Notes under the pieces: model-generated
Told to the model about the DNA's origin: nothing
The model's database searches: none
What the model saw: the letters and a program-made list of their open reading frames with translations, nothing else
Assembly (NCBI GenBank): GCA_046598395.1
Contig: JBKJIQ010000028.1
Coordinates: 1 to 30,367, forward strand
Reading direction: 5' to 3'
Source of the DNA: JAENVU01 sp046598395
GTDB taxonomy: Bacteria; Actinomycetota; Acidimicrobiia; IMCC26256; JAENVU01
Length of the DNA: 30,367 nucleotides
Program-made: the position numbers and the translations under genes
Shown here: piece by piece, positions 1 through 7,492 of the stretch
Position numbering within the stretch: the stretch's first letter is position 1
Layout of the letters: every line of letters begins with the position of its first letter

Positions 1-148
1 CACCCCAGGCACGCCAGAACCACACCGGCTCCCGAACGAGAACTCGCCACGACGGACGGTTGTGGATGGTGGTGGCGGCCCCACGGGAATCCGGGGCCAG
101 CACCCCACCAACCGCGACCGCTAGGAGACCAATCAGACGCACGACCAC
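1..148 (-). CDS. Probable secreted protein, N-terminal fragment (truncated by window edge)
   Basis: This is an open frame of 49 codons running off the window start. It begins at GTG (146-148), or at an in-frame GTG at 140-142. An in-frame TAG lies at 155-157, so these are the only plausible starts. The first residues read MVVRLIGLLAVAVGGVLAP, a short basic N-region followed by a hydrophobic core, which looks like a Sec signal peptide. An alanine-rich stretch and several tryptophans follow (WRVLVREPVWFW). No SD is visible. The function cannot be told from 49 residues. The frame could be chance, but the signal-peptide character argues for a real exported protein. Confidence 0.4.
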   Translation of the reverse strand, partial: MVVRLIGLLAVAVGGVLAPDSRGAATTIHNRPSWRVLVREPVWFWRAWG

Positions 149-420
149 ACGCCACTATCGGCACTTCGGAAAAGGATCGGTCCCCTCGACCAGGAACGGG
201 GGACATCAGCTCGCCTAATCGGTCCGGTTGTATGAGATCAGGAACGCCGCAACCCTTCTCTGCCTTGAGATCGACACTGGTCCTGCTCTCTGTGAGTCGA
301 TTCGCATAACGGTGCTGAACACATGGGCATTACTCGGACGACATTGACGCGCCCTTGGTTGGGCTTTGGTCACGGCGCGATCGGTGGAGCACTGGGTCGT
401 GACCGACTTGGTATCCGGCG
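149..420. other. Non-coding interval between two minus-strand genes
   Basis: No convincing ORF or RNA gene is seen. The only structure is a perfect 7-bp inverted repeat, GGTCACG (368-374) and CGTGACC (398-404), with a 23-nt loop, just past the stop of the small gene that ends at 421. There is no T-run beside it, so it is a weak terminator candidate at most. Confidence 0.4.
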
Positions 421-639
421 TTAGCGGTTGACGCTGGGATCCGAACCGCTGGCCAGCTGCTGCCAGTTCTCTACCGCATCCTCGAGCGCCACGACCCGAC
501 GGCGGGCCGCGATGAGCGCCTCGCGAGCGGCCGCGAGTTGTCGGCGGGCAATTTCGACCTGGGCCTGAAGCAACTGGTCGGCAGAAAGACTGTCGGGCAG
601 TCGGGATGATCGACGGTCTCGGGTCAGGAGATCATTCAT
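421..639 (-). CDS. Small helical (coiled-coil-like) protein, 72 aa, function unknown
   Basis: The frame starts at ATG 637-639 and is preceded on the minus strand by GAGG five nt upstream (GAGGTAGCC-ATG), which is why this start is chosen over the open extension to 957. The protein begins MNDLLTRDRRSSRLPDSL. From about residue 19 to 62 it is a single long, Ala/Arg/Glu-rich amphipathic helix with roughly heptad-spaced Leu/Val, the look of a short coiled coil. There are no Cys residues, signal peptide or membrane segment. It stands alone, divergent from the subtilase gene at 975. I do not recognise the family. Confidence 0.6.
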   Translation of the reverse strand: MNDLLTRDRRSSRLPDSLSADQLLQAQVEIARRQLAAAREALIAARRRVVALEDAVENWQQLASGSDPSVNR

Positions 640-974
640 GGCTACCTCGTTCTTGCTTCGGCGTGGGACCGATGCGTTGGGGGACCTCTCGAACAACGCT
701 GGAGACCCTCGAACCGTTCCCAGCCCGACCTTTGAGCCTGCGGTCGAATCAAGCGATGGACCCAAATCCACTGTGGCGCACTTTCCCCAGCCACAGGTCC
801 GGAAAGTACGCCAAAGTCGGACGGGCGGGACCCGGGGATTCCCCAATAGTCGGGAGAACCCGCGGCGAATCCCGTGAATGGGCCGGTAATGTTGCGGGTT
901 CCGTCTCGGCCGATCCGACGTTACCGAGCGTTTGAAATCGACCGACTCCCTTCCCAACCGAATGAGGTCAAGAG
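640..974. other. Divergent intergenic region upstream of the subtilase gene
   Basis: This 335-bp region separates the small minus-strand gene (start 639) from the protease (start 975). Short frames inside it have no SD and no recognisable product. It holds the inverted repeat at 774-813 and a short palindrome GGGGATTCCCC at 834-844. A TAATGT hexamer at 887-892 could be a -10 for the protease, but no convincing -35 accompanies it. This is the longest clearly non-coding stretch in the window, so it is the likely place for protease regulation. Confidence 0.5.
774..813. repeat. 13-bp inverted repeat, possible operator or hairpin
   Basis: The left arm TGGCGCACTTTCC (774-786) pairs with the right arm GGAAAGTACGCCA (801-813) with one mismatch (C779/A808) across a 14-nt loop. 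There is no T-run downstream on either strand, so it is not a typical intrinsic terminator. Its place between two divergent starts fits a regulator-binding site, or an RNA hairpin in the leader of either gene. The role is inferred. Confidence 0.45.
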
Positions 975-3305
975 ATGCGTGCAGGTCACCGGACCTGCTT
1001 CCTCACGTCGACCGTCGCGCTGGCGGCGCTCTCGGCGATCGCCCTTGCCGGGATTGGAACTGCAGGCGCAGTGTCACCCGATGCCGCGCCCGCTCGCGCC
1101 GGTGCGCCGTCCAACCTCACCCCAGCCGACGCGCCCATTGCCGACGATCGGCTGTTGGTCACGGTCGACCCGGGAACGAGCACCGATCAGGCTCGAGCAA
1201 TCGCAGACGCGGCGGGCGCCAGGCTGGAGTCACGCGCCGGCGACACGCTGATCCTCGATCCAACCGCGGCCGAGCCGGTGAACCCCACAGAGATCAATGC
1301 GCTCCCGGGCGTCCAAGTGGTCGAACCCAACGGGACGATTCAAGCCTCTGGCGCACCCAACGACCCGCTCTTCCCAGATCAGTACGGCTTGAACAACACC
1401 CAGCCGGGGGGCATTCGAGCCGAGCAAGGTTGGAACGGAACCCTGGGATCGCGTGATGTTGTGGTGGGGGTGCTCGACAGCGGCATCGATCTCTCGCATC
1501 CCGATCTCGTGGCCAATCTTTGGACCAACCGGACTGGGATCAATGGCTGCGCCTACGGCACGCACGGATGGAACGTCTTCACGCGCGATTGCAATCCCGT
1601 CGACGATGTCGGTCACGGCACGGTGGTCGCCGGCATCGTCGGCGCGGTTGGCAACAACGGCGTCGGGGTCAGCGGTGTGGCGCAACAAGTTTCGTTGATG
1701 CCGATCAAGATGCTGGCTCGCAATGCCGCGGGCAATGCCTCCGGCACCGAGGCCGACGCGCTCGAGGGCATCGCCTTCGCGTTGGCCGCAAAGGACGCCG
1801 GCGTGAACATCCGCGTCCTACAGGCATCGTGGGGCACTACTGCCTCGTCCGTCGCGATCTCGAGCGCGATCGCCGCCGCGAACTCGCGCGGCATTCTTTT
1901 TGTGACGTCGGCCGGCAACGGGGATCAACTCGGTCAACCGCTTGATCTGGACGCTCCCGGGAACAATCTCTATCCGTGTGAAGACGCGAGCCCGAATGTG
2001 GTGTGCGTCGCCGCGTCGACCGAAGCGGGTGGACTCTGGTCGGCTTCGAACTTTGGCCTCAACGCCGTCGACATCGCCGCCCCGGGATTTCGCGTCCTAT
2101 CGACGGTTCCCCGGGGTCTCTGCACACCGGGATCCGACTACTGCCTGTTCGACGGCACGTCGATGGCAGCACCGATGGTCTCGGGCGCGGCGGTCGACAT
2201 CATCGCAGCCGAACCTTCGATCTCCGTCGTAGATCTGAAGGCGCGCATCCTTGGCGCGGCGGCTCCACTCGGCTCCCTCACCGGCAAGGTCGCCACCGGC
2301 GGTCGGCTCGACGTCTGCAAGGCGCTGCCGAACTGTGACGGTCGGCCAGCGGTTCCGCCCACGAAGCCCACCAGCGTGCGGGCATCGACGGGTGACGGTT
2401 CAGCAACCATTCGGTGGCGTGCTCCGGATTCGAATGGAAACTCCTTCATCGTCACCGGTTACGAGGTGCAGGGCCCGGCGGGGATCACCAGCCTTGACTG
2501 GACCGGGAATCACCTCACGATCTCTGGGCTGAGCAACAACCAGAACGCAGTGCTGCGCGTTCGATCGTTCGGTACCGGTGGCAACGGTCCGTGGGTGAAA
2601 AAGACCGTGCGTCCGCACGTTGGCGGGTACGAAGTCAACCGGTTCGGTGCGGTGCAAACTGTCGGCATCGGCGGACAATCTCCGACCGCGGCTACGGGCG
2701 CTCCGACGTTCCCGTTTGATCTTGCTCGTGGTGTGGCGATCGTTCCCGAAGGAACGGGTGGCTACGTGGTCGATGCCTACGGCGGGATGCACCGATTCAC
2801 TATTGGTGCCGGTTCTCCGATGCCGCCTGCCGTCACCGGCGGGCCGTATTGGCCGGGCTGGGACATCGTGCGCGGCGTCGCCGTGTCACCCAAGGGTGGC
2901 GGATACGTGCTCGACGGTTTCGGCGGACTCCATCCCTTCGGGTTTGGGGTCAATGCACCACCGACCGCGGCCAGGGACTCTTCGTACTGGGCCGGTTTCG
3001 ACATCGCTCGGGGCGTCACCTTCAACGCCGGCGGCACCGGCGGGTACGTGGCCGACGGCTACGGCGGGATCCATCGGTTCCGCATCGGCGGCGCCGCCCT
3101 GCCCCCGGCGGCTTCCGGCGGGCCGTACTGGCCCGGATGGAACATCGTCCGGGGAATCACCCTCGTACCGGGGAGTGGTGGCGGTTGGATCCTGGACGGA
3201 TTCGGGGGACTCCATCGCTTCGCGGCGGGCGGCAGCCTGCCCGCACCGGCCACGGGTTCGCCCTATTCGCCGGGCCAAGATGTTGCTCGGGGAGTTTCGG
3301 TCTGA
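975..3305 (+). CDS. Secreted subtilisin-like serine protease (S8) with Fn3 domain and C-terminal propeller-like repeats
   Basis: This is a 776-aa exported endopeptidase. ATG 975 is preceded by GAGG at 964-967. Residues 1-33 are a signal peptide (hydrophobic core about 12-31). Residues about 55-125 look like a protease propeptide (LLVTVDPGTSTDQARAIAD). The S8 catalytic domain spans about 135-450, with Asp168 (VLDSG), His214 (GHGT), oxyanion Asn315 (SAGN) and Ser396 (GTSMAAP). Eight cysteines (192, 206, 335, 344, 383, 390, 448, 454) sit in pairs consistent with disulfides in an extracellular protein. A fibronectin type III domain lies at about 462-545. The tail from residue 550 has five copies of a GGYxxDxxGGxHxF unit. 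The last copy is followed by a half unit and stops at ARGVSV. Substrate unknown; the tail may bind cell wall or polymer (inferred). Confidence 0.93.
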   Translation: MRAGHRTCFLTSTVALAALSAIALAGIGTAGAVSPDAAPARAGAPSNLTPADAPIADDRLLVTVDPGTSTDQARAIADAAGARLESRAGDTLILDPTAAEPVNPTEINALPGVQVVEPNGTIQASGAPNDPLFPDQYGLNNTQPGGIRAEQGWNGTLGSRDVVVGVLDSGIDLSHPDLVANLWTNRTGINGCAYGTHGWNVFTRDCNPVDDVGHGTVVAGIVGAVGNNGVGVSGVAQQVSLMPIKMLARNAAGNASGTEADALEGIAFALAAKDAGVNIRVLQASWGTTASSVAISSAIAAANSRGILFVTSAGNGDQLGQPLDLDAPGNNLYPCEDASPNVVCVAASTEAGGLWSASNFGLNAVDIAAPGFRVLSTVPRGLCTPGSDYCLFDGTSMAAPMVSGAAVDIIAAEPSISVVDLKARILGAAAPLGSLTGKVATGGRLDVCKALPNCDGRPAVPPTKPTSVRASTGDGSATIRWRAPDSNGNSFIVTGYEVQGPAGITSLDWTGNHLTISGLSNNQNAVLRVRSFGTGGNGPWVKKTVRPHVGGYEVNRFGAVQTVGIGGQSPTAATGAPTFPFDLARGVAIVPEGTGGYVVDAYGGMHRFTIGAGSPMPPAVTGGPYWPGWDIVRGVAVSPKGGGYVLDGFGGLHPFGFGVNAPPTAARDSSYWAGFDIARGVTFNAGGTGGYVADGYGGIHRFRIGGAALPPAASGGPYWPGWNIVRGITLVPGSGGGWILDGFGGLHRFAAGGSLPAPATGSPYSPGQDVARGVSV
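2622..3302 (+). repeat. Tandem protein repeat in the subtilase tail (five copies)
   Basis: The units start at residues 550, 595, 642, 689 and 736, each with GG[YW]xxDxxGGxHxF followed by a PP..(A)..GPYWPGWDI(V/A)RGV stretch. The first is divergent (GGYEVNRFGAVQTVG). The last four are spaced exactly 47 residues (141 bp) apart. I know this type of Gly/aromatic-rich repeat from the tails of secreted actinobacterial proteins. A beta-propeller-like fold is an inference. Confidence 0.85.
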
Positions 3306-3313
3306 CGAACCGG

Positions 3314-3319
3314 TAAGCT
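3314..3319 (+). promoter_or_regulatory. Candidate -10 element (TAAGCT) for the small ORF at 3354
   Basis: TAAGCT lies 8 bp after the protease stop. Transcription would begin near 3326, giving a short leader that contains the GAGG SD (3345-3348) of the 46-codon ORF. No clear -35 is visible. Confidence 0.4.
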
Positions 3320-3353
3320 GGTGGGCCCCCGGTTCCACCCAGCTGAGGTTCAG

Positions 3354-3494
3354 ATGCCCACATCCGAGCAGATCCGCTCCACCGTCGACGCGTACGCGAT
3401 CAACGATACGGCCGCTTTTCTGGCGGCCCGGGCAGTCGTCGGCGCGCTCGAAATCAACCCCCATTCGGCAAGCGCCACACCCCTTACGAACTGA
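3354..3494 (+). CDS. Small ORF, 46 aa, function unknown
   Basis: ATG 3354 is preceded by GAGG (3345-3348) at 5-nt spacing and by a possible -10 TAAGCT at 3314-3319, which makes this more than a random frame. It begins MPTSEQIRSTVDAYAINDTA and continues with an Ala-rich amphipathic helix (FLAARAVVGALEI) to TGA at 3492-3494. The opening resembles the first helix of SnoaL/NTF2-like proteins, so it could be a remnant of one. It could equally be an intact micro-protein. It lies between the protease and the gene at 3583, on the same strand. Confidence 0.5.
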   Translation: MPTSEQIRSTVDAYAINDTAAFLAARAVVGALEINPHSASATPLTN

Positions 3495-3582
3495 AGGTAT
3501 TGCGTCAGGCTCGTCGCAATCGCGCCGGGCCAGGAACTGCGACTGGCTCCCACAAGGGCTGGTCGGGCACAATGGAGACACG

Positions 3583-4263
3583 ATGCAGGTCGAATCCCGT
3601 GATTCCGTCTCACTGAAGCCCGCCGAACTCGATGAGCTCGGTCAGCTTTTGTCGGCTGTTGGCCTCCCAGGCATGGACACCCAGCTCGAGAGCCACGTCG
3701 AACACTTCCCGCTGATCGTGATGGCTGCCGAGGAGGAGGACACGCACGGTTTCCTTTTCGGTTCACTCGAGCGCGTTGGTGGGACCCCATGCATCCTGTG
3801 GGGACTCGGCGCATCCCGCAAGGGTCGCCAAGCCGGACTCGCAGTGAAAGGAATGGTGGGCGAGCTCTACCGTCGTGCTGCGATCTCGTTCCCCGACGAA
3901 GATGTGCTGGTGGCCGGACGCATTGCTCACCCCGCGGCGTACGGTCTGCTGCAAGTACTCACCGATGTGGTGCCGCGTCCGAACTACGCGCCAACCGGTG
4001 AAGAGCGCGCCTGGGGTCGTCGCCTCGCACGCCGGTTCGGTTGTGACGAGCACTACGACGACCGGGCGTTTCGCGTGTCCCCCAAGGGTAAGGGCAAGAT
4101 CGCTCCCGAAGCAGTCTTGGATGCCAGCACGGTGAAGGGCGGGGGTAAGGCCGCCACCGAGGTACTCGGCGTCGTCGACCCGATGCGTGGTGAAGCGATG
4201 ATCGCCTTCGGTTGGGCCACCGCCGATGCCCTTGCGAATGGTCTCGGCCGCCAGGAGACCTAG
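3583..4263 (+). CDS. Hypothetical protein, 226 aa, possibly GNAT-like
   Basis: ATG 3583 has GGAG (3574-3577) five nt upstream. The frame stays open far upstream, but that part is the out-of-frame shadow of the protease. The centre (GFLFGSLERVGGTPCILWGLG, then VKGMVGELYRRA) alternates beta strands and a helix, as in an N-acetyltransferase-like fold, but I see no clear acetyl-CoA R/QxxGxG/A loop. The C-terminal third holds a basic, Gly/Lys-rich stretch (SPKGKGKI, VKGGGKAA). There is no signal peptide. The stop codon is buried in a CTAG shared with the convergent gene ending at 4260. Function unassigned; the GNAT label is a structural guess. Confidence 0.8.
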   Translation: MQVESRDSVSLKPAELDELGQLLSAVGLPGMDTQLESHVEHFPLIVMAAEEEDTHGFLFGSLERVGGTPCILWGLGASRKGRQAGLAVKGMVGELYRRAAISFPDEDVLVAGRIAHPAAYGLLQVLTDVVPRPNYAPTGEERAWGRRLARRFGCDEHYDDRAFRVSPKGKGKIAPEAVLDASTVKGGGKAATEVLGVVDPMRGEAMIAFGWATADALANGLGRQET

Positions 4264-6278
4264 AGGACCGACCGCAACGTCGTTTCGAACGCGTCCACAT
4301 TGGACACCGGCATGCGGCACGCGAAGTTCTCGCACACGTAAGCCCGGGTCTCGCCGTCAAAGGTTCTCGCCGAGAGCAAGGGCGTGAGATCCGCGCCGGT
4401 CCCGTCGGCGCTGCGCACTCCCACACCGTTCGGTGTTACCTGCTTCGCCCATGCGGTGCTGAGCGAGCGGTCAGGCCCCACGATCACGACCTCCACCGCA
4501 GGAGTCAACGCGCGTTCATAGGCGCCGAGGAGGAACCCGAACGCGGTCGGATGCTGCGTCATGCCCGGTCCCAGGAGCGCCAGGAGGCGATGCGTGCCCC
4601 GGGCATGACGCTCGTCGCCAGTGACCGCAGCCAGGCGCAGCAGCGCGTCGGCCGCGAGCGAGTTCTCCGATGGTGTGGCGTTGTCGAAGAAATCCTGAGG
4701 CCGCACGATGAGGGCTTCGGCATCGGTGCCCGTCGTGAAGAACCCGCCACTCTCGTCATCGGAAAAGAGCCGGTGTAACTCATCGGCCAGTTCGATGGCC
4801 GGCGCGAGCCAGTGCACATCATCGTGTTCCGCCGCGGTCACGAGCGCTCCGATGAGCGCCGCATAGTCCTCGGCGTAGGCCAGATGGCGAGCCCCGCCGT
4901 CGGCCTGCCAGGAACGCAGCAGCCGACCGTCTTCACGAAGTTCGGCCAACAGAAACCTGAGGTTCGTACGAGCCACATCCATCCAATCGTCGCGATCGAA
5001 TGCGGCAGCGGCCTCGATCAACGAACGAGCGAACATCGCATTCCAAGCCACCAGCACTTTGTCGTCCAGGCTCGGACGCACTCGCAGTTCGCGCGCCGCG
5101 AAGAGGCGGGGCAAACTGCGCAGCACCGCTTCGGGCCGTGGTTCAAGGCGATCGACCTGAAACAGGATGTTGCCGGAATATCCCGTGTGGGGATCCGTGA
5201 AGTTCCCGGCCTCCGCCGCGCCAAAGAATCGAATGACCTCGGCGGCATCATCGCCGCAGACCTCGGTGATCTCAGCCAGGGACCACACGGCGAACTTTCC
5301 TTCGATGCCTTCCGCGTCCGCATCCTCGGCACAGAAGAAGCCACCGCGGGGATGGTGCAAGTCACGCAAGACGTACGTGATCGTTTCCTCGACCACTTCG
5401 CGGTATCGCGGAGTGCCGGTGAGGAGGAAGCCGCGCAGGTAGGCCCCGAGAAGCAGCGCCTGGTCGTAGAGCATCTTCTCGAAGTGCGGTACCAGCCACG
5501 TGGTGTCGGTGGAATAGCGAGCGAATCCGCCCCCGATGTGGTCGTAAATCCCCCCGGCGGCCATGGCATCCAACGTGGTCACCGCCATCGGGAGCGCATC
5601 CGGCGCATCGCCCCGCAGATGGCAGCGCAGGAGAAAGTCGATCGTCATCGACGGCGGAAACTTGGGCGCCCGACCAAACCCGCCATCGCGCGGATCGAAA
5701 GTTTCGACGACCGCGGCGTAGGCCGCGTCGAGCACCGAGAAACGCAGTTCGTCGAGGTCGTTCGCGGGCCTCCCGCGGAGCGTGTTGGACTCGATGACGT
5801 CCTGGAGTTTCCCGGTCTGCTCGGCGACATCGTCGCGCTGGTTCATCCAGACATCCGTGACCGCTTCCATGATCCGTACAAATCCCGGACGGCCTTGTCG
5901 GTCGTCGGGCGGGAAATAGGTACCGCCGTAGAAGGGTCGACCTTCCGGTGTGAGGAACACCGTCATGGGCCAGCCGCCTTGGCCAGTGAGCGCCTGGACC
6001 GCATCCATGTACACCGCATCCACGTCGGGCCGCTCTTCTCGATCGACCTTCACGTTGACAAAGAGTCGGTTCATGACCGCCGCGACGTCAGGTGACTCGA
6101 ACGATTCGTGGGCCATGACGTGACACCAGTGACAGGCCGAATAGCCGACCGACAACAGAATCGGGCGATCGAGTTCGACCGCCAACGCGAAGGCTTCGGC
6201 ACCCCACGGATACCAGTCGACGGGGTTGTCTGCGTGTTGGCGGAGATACGGGCTGGTCTCGTGTGCGAGTCGGTTCAC
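4260..6278 (-). CDS. Thioredoxin-domain protein of the YyaL/SSP411 (DUF255) family
   Basis: A 672-aa protein with the family's usual length and architecture. The N-terminal thioredoxin-like domain opens with NRLAHETSPYLRQHADNPVD and carries CHWC at residues 49-52 in the context SACHWCHVMAHESF. The rest is a six-hairpin (alpha/alpha) barrel related to glycosidases (for example GGIYDHIGGGFARYS, HFEKMLYDQA). The start is taken as GTG 6276-6278, because the conserved N-terminus begins exactly there and the upstream frame lies in the preceding gene. It is the last gene of a three-gene minus-strand unit, 11 nt after the secernin-like gene. The molecular function of the family is not firmly established; a redox or sugar-related role is usually suggested. 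Its stop overlaps that of the convergent gene at 3583. Confidence 0.93.
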   Translation of the reverse strand: MNRLAHETSPYLRQHADNPVDWYPWGAEAFALAVELDRPILLSVGYSACHWCHVMAHESFESPDVAAVMNRLFVNVKVDREERPDVDAVYMDAVQALTGQGGWPMTVFLTPEGRPFYGGTYFPPDDRQGRPGFVRIMEAVTDVWMNQRDDVAEQTGKLQDVIESNTLRGRPANDLDELRFSVLDAAYAAVVETFDPRDGGFGRAPKFPPSMTIDFLLRCHLRGDAPDALPMAVTTLDAMAAGGIYDHIGGGFARYSTDTTWLVPHFEKMLYDQALLLGAYLRGFLLTGTPRYREVVEETITYVLRDLHHPRGGFFCAEDADAEGIEGKFAVWSLAEITEVCGDDAAEVIRFFGAAEAGNFTDPHTGYSGNILFQVDRLEPRPEAVLRSLPRLFAARELRVRPSLDDKVLVAWNAMFARSLIEAAAAFDRDDWMDVARTNLRFLLAELREDGRLLRSWQADGGARHLAYAEDYAALIGALVTAAEHDDVHWLAPAIELADELHRLFSDDESGGFFTTGTDAEALIVRPQDFFDNATPSENSLAADALLRLAAVTGDERHARGTHRLLALLGPGMTQHPTAFGFLLGAYERALTPAVEVVIVGPDRSLSTAWAKQVTPNGVGVRSADGTGADLTPLLSARTFDGETRAYVCENFACRMPVSNVDAFETTLRSVL

Positions 6279-6289
6279 AGCGATCGAGG

Positions 6290-7489
6290 TTAGAGGTCGA
6301 GTTTGGCAAGGACGCGCTCGACGGGATCGAATGCCGTGGCGGTATAGGCGGCGCGCTCGGCAGGGCCCGCGTCGGCAACGGCATCCGCGTGAGCCCACAA
6401 CTCGGCTTCGACGGGAGCGAGGTGATCTTGAATGGTTCCGAGGGCTTCGGGATCGGCTTCCACCCGATCCCGGAGCGCCGCGAAACGTGACCAGGTGGAC
6501 GACGCGCTGAGCGCGACCGGCACGCCCGCGTCCGGGAACATCGGCACGTAGATGGAGACGCACGGACTTCCGAGCGCCACCCAGATGCGTTGCTGAGTAG
6601 CAACCGGTCCAACGGTGCAGACCATCGACGCCGTGGTCGCTTGGGCGGCCCTCACGTGCATACAGATGCTGACACCCCGATGATCGGGCCCCGGCTCAAC
6701 CGGTAACGCATGGTTGCTTGCTCCGTCTCGGTCCACCCAGGACGGGCCGGGAAGGCCCCACGGCCCGTTGCCGTGATCGCGCAAGGTCGCCACCACGGTC
6801 GCCGGATCGAGGGCGGATGCGCCACGAGCCACCCACGCGGCCGTGGCCGCGAGTCGATGATCGGCGATCGTGGTGGGAACCCGTGGATGGCGCCAGTCCT
6901 GGAAGTTGGCGTCCGGGGGCACATCGCCCGAGGAGCGGGTCCAATCGTGCTCCAGGCTGATGCGGTTCGAGATCGACGTTCCGGACGGTGCCGGCTTCGC
7001 GACCCAGGTCCGGTCACACGTCTCGAGCACCCACGCGCCGGTGGCATCGGCGATGAGGAACGACGAGTCATACGGGACGTTCGCATCCGGTTCGCCCGAG
7101 CCTCCTTGCCCATGTTCTTCGAGCAACACGGTCATCTTTTCGAGCGCGTCGACGGCGGTGAGTGACCGTTCGAGTCCGAGCCGGACCAGGTCCATGCCCA
7201 GTAGCGCAGCCGGTCGGTCGTGCGGGCGGCCAGTGGTCCAGATCTTTTCGTTGCCGATTGCCACGCCGTGTTCGTTCAGTCCGTGTTCCACACCCCACAA
7301 CCATGTGGGACGCGATCCGACGAATGCTGCGGCACCGGTGTCGGGAATATCGAGATACTGCGTACGCACGGTTCCGCCACCGGGCCGGCGCTCGAATGCC
7401 TCGAGCACTTGAGCCTCGCCGGGCGGACGATCCGAGTTCTTCGCGAACAACAGCCCACCTGGCCTGATCGCACACAGACAATCACACAC
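6290..7489 (-). CDS. Secernin-like / peptidase C69-type Ntn hydrolase
   Basis: A 399-aa protein starting at GTG 7487-7489, only 3 nt after the preceding gene's stop. The start MCDCLCAIRPGGLLFAKNSDRP is the secernin/C69 signature. After Met removal Cys2 would be the N-terminal nucleophile, and the FAKNSDRP segment is the conserved substrate-side strand. Other family-like blocks include GVEHGLNEHGVAIGNE, the ISNR stretch near residue 190, and HxxRAAQATTASMV. Members are dipeptidases or amide hydrolases; the substrate here is not readable. Sitting between a metallopeptidase and YyaL, it suggests an intracellular peptide-processing operon (inferred). Confidence 0.88.
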   Translation of the reverse strand: MCDCLCAIRPGGLLFAKNSDRPPGEAQVLEAFERRPGGGTVRTQYLDIPDTGAAAFVGSRPTWLWGVEHGLNEHGVAIGNEKIWTTGRPHDRPAALLGMDLVRLGLERSLTAVDALEKMTVLLEEHGQGGSGEPDANVPYDSSFLIADATGAWVLETCDRTWVAKPAPSGTSISNRISLEHDWTRSSGDVPPDANFQDWRHPRVPTTIADHRLAATAAWVARGASALDPATVVATLRDHGNGPWGLPGPSWVDRDGASNHALPVEPGPDHRGVSICMHVRAAQATTASMVCTVGPVATQQRIWVALGSPCVSIYVPMFPDAGVPVALSASSTWSRFAALRDRVEADPEALGTIQDHLAPVEAELWAHADAVADAGPAERAAYTATAFDPVERVLAKLDL

Positions 7490-7492
7490 GAC

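Noticed and set aside
2622..3302. Regular 141-bp repeats considered as a CRISPR or other DNA repeat array
   Set aside because: They are in frame, encode a conserved protein motif and vary at synonymous sites, so they are protein repeats in the protease tail.
3290..3353. Possible frameshift at the end of the protease, because the last repeat stops half way
   Set aside because: None of the three frames after 3305 continues the GGYxxDxxGG pattern, and a new promoter/SD region begins there. The short end looks natural.
2620..3582. Upstream extension of the 226-aa gene through the protease tail
   Set aside because: It is an out-of-frame reading of the repeat-coding DNA. The SD and ATG at 3574-3585 give a better start.
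4812..6095. Long plus-strand open frame of 427 codons
   Set aside because: It lies entirely opposite the YyaL-type gene, whose conserved CHWC and barrel motifs are clear. The plus-strand translation has no recognisable domain.
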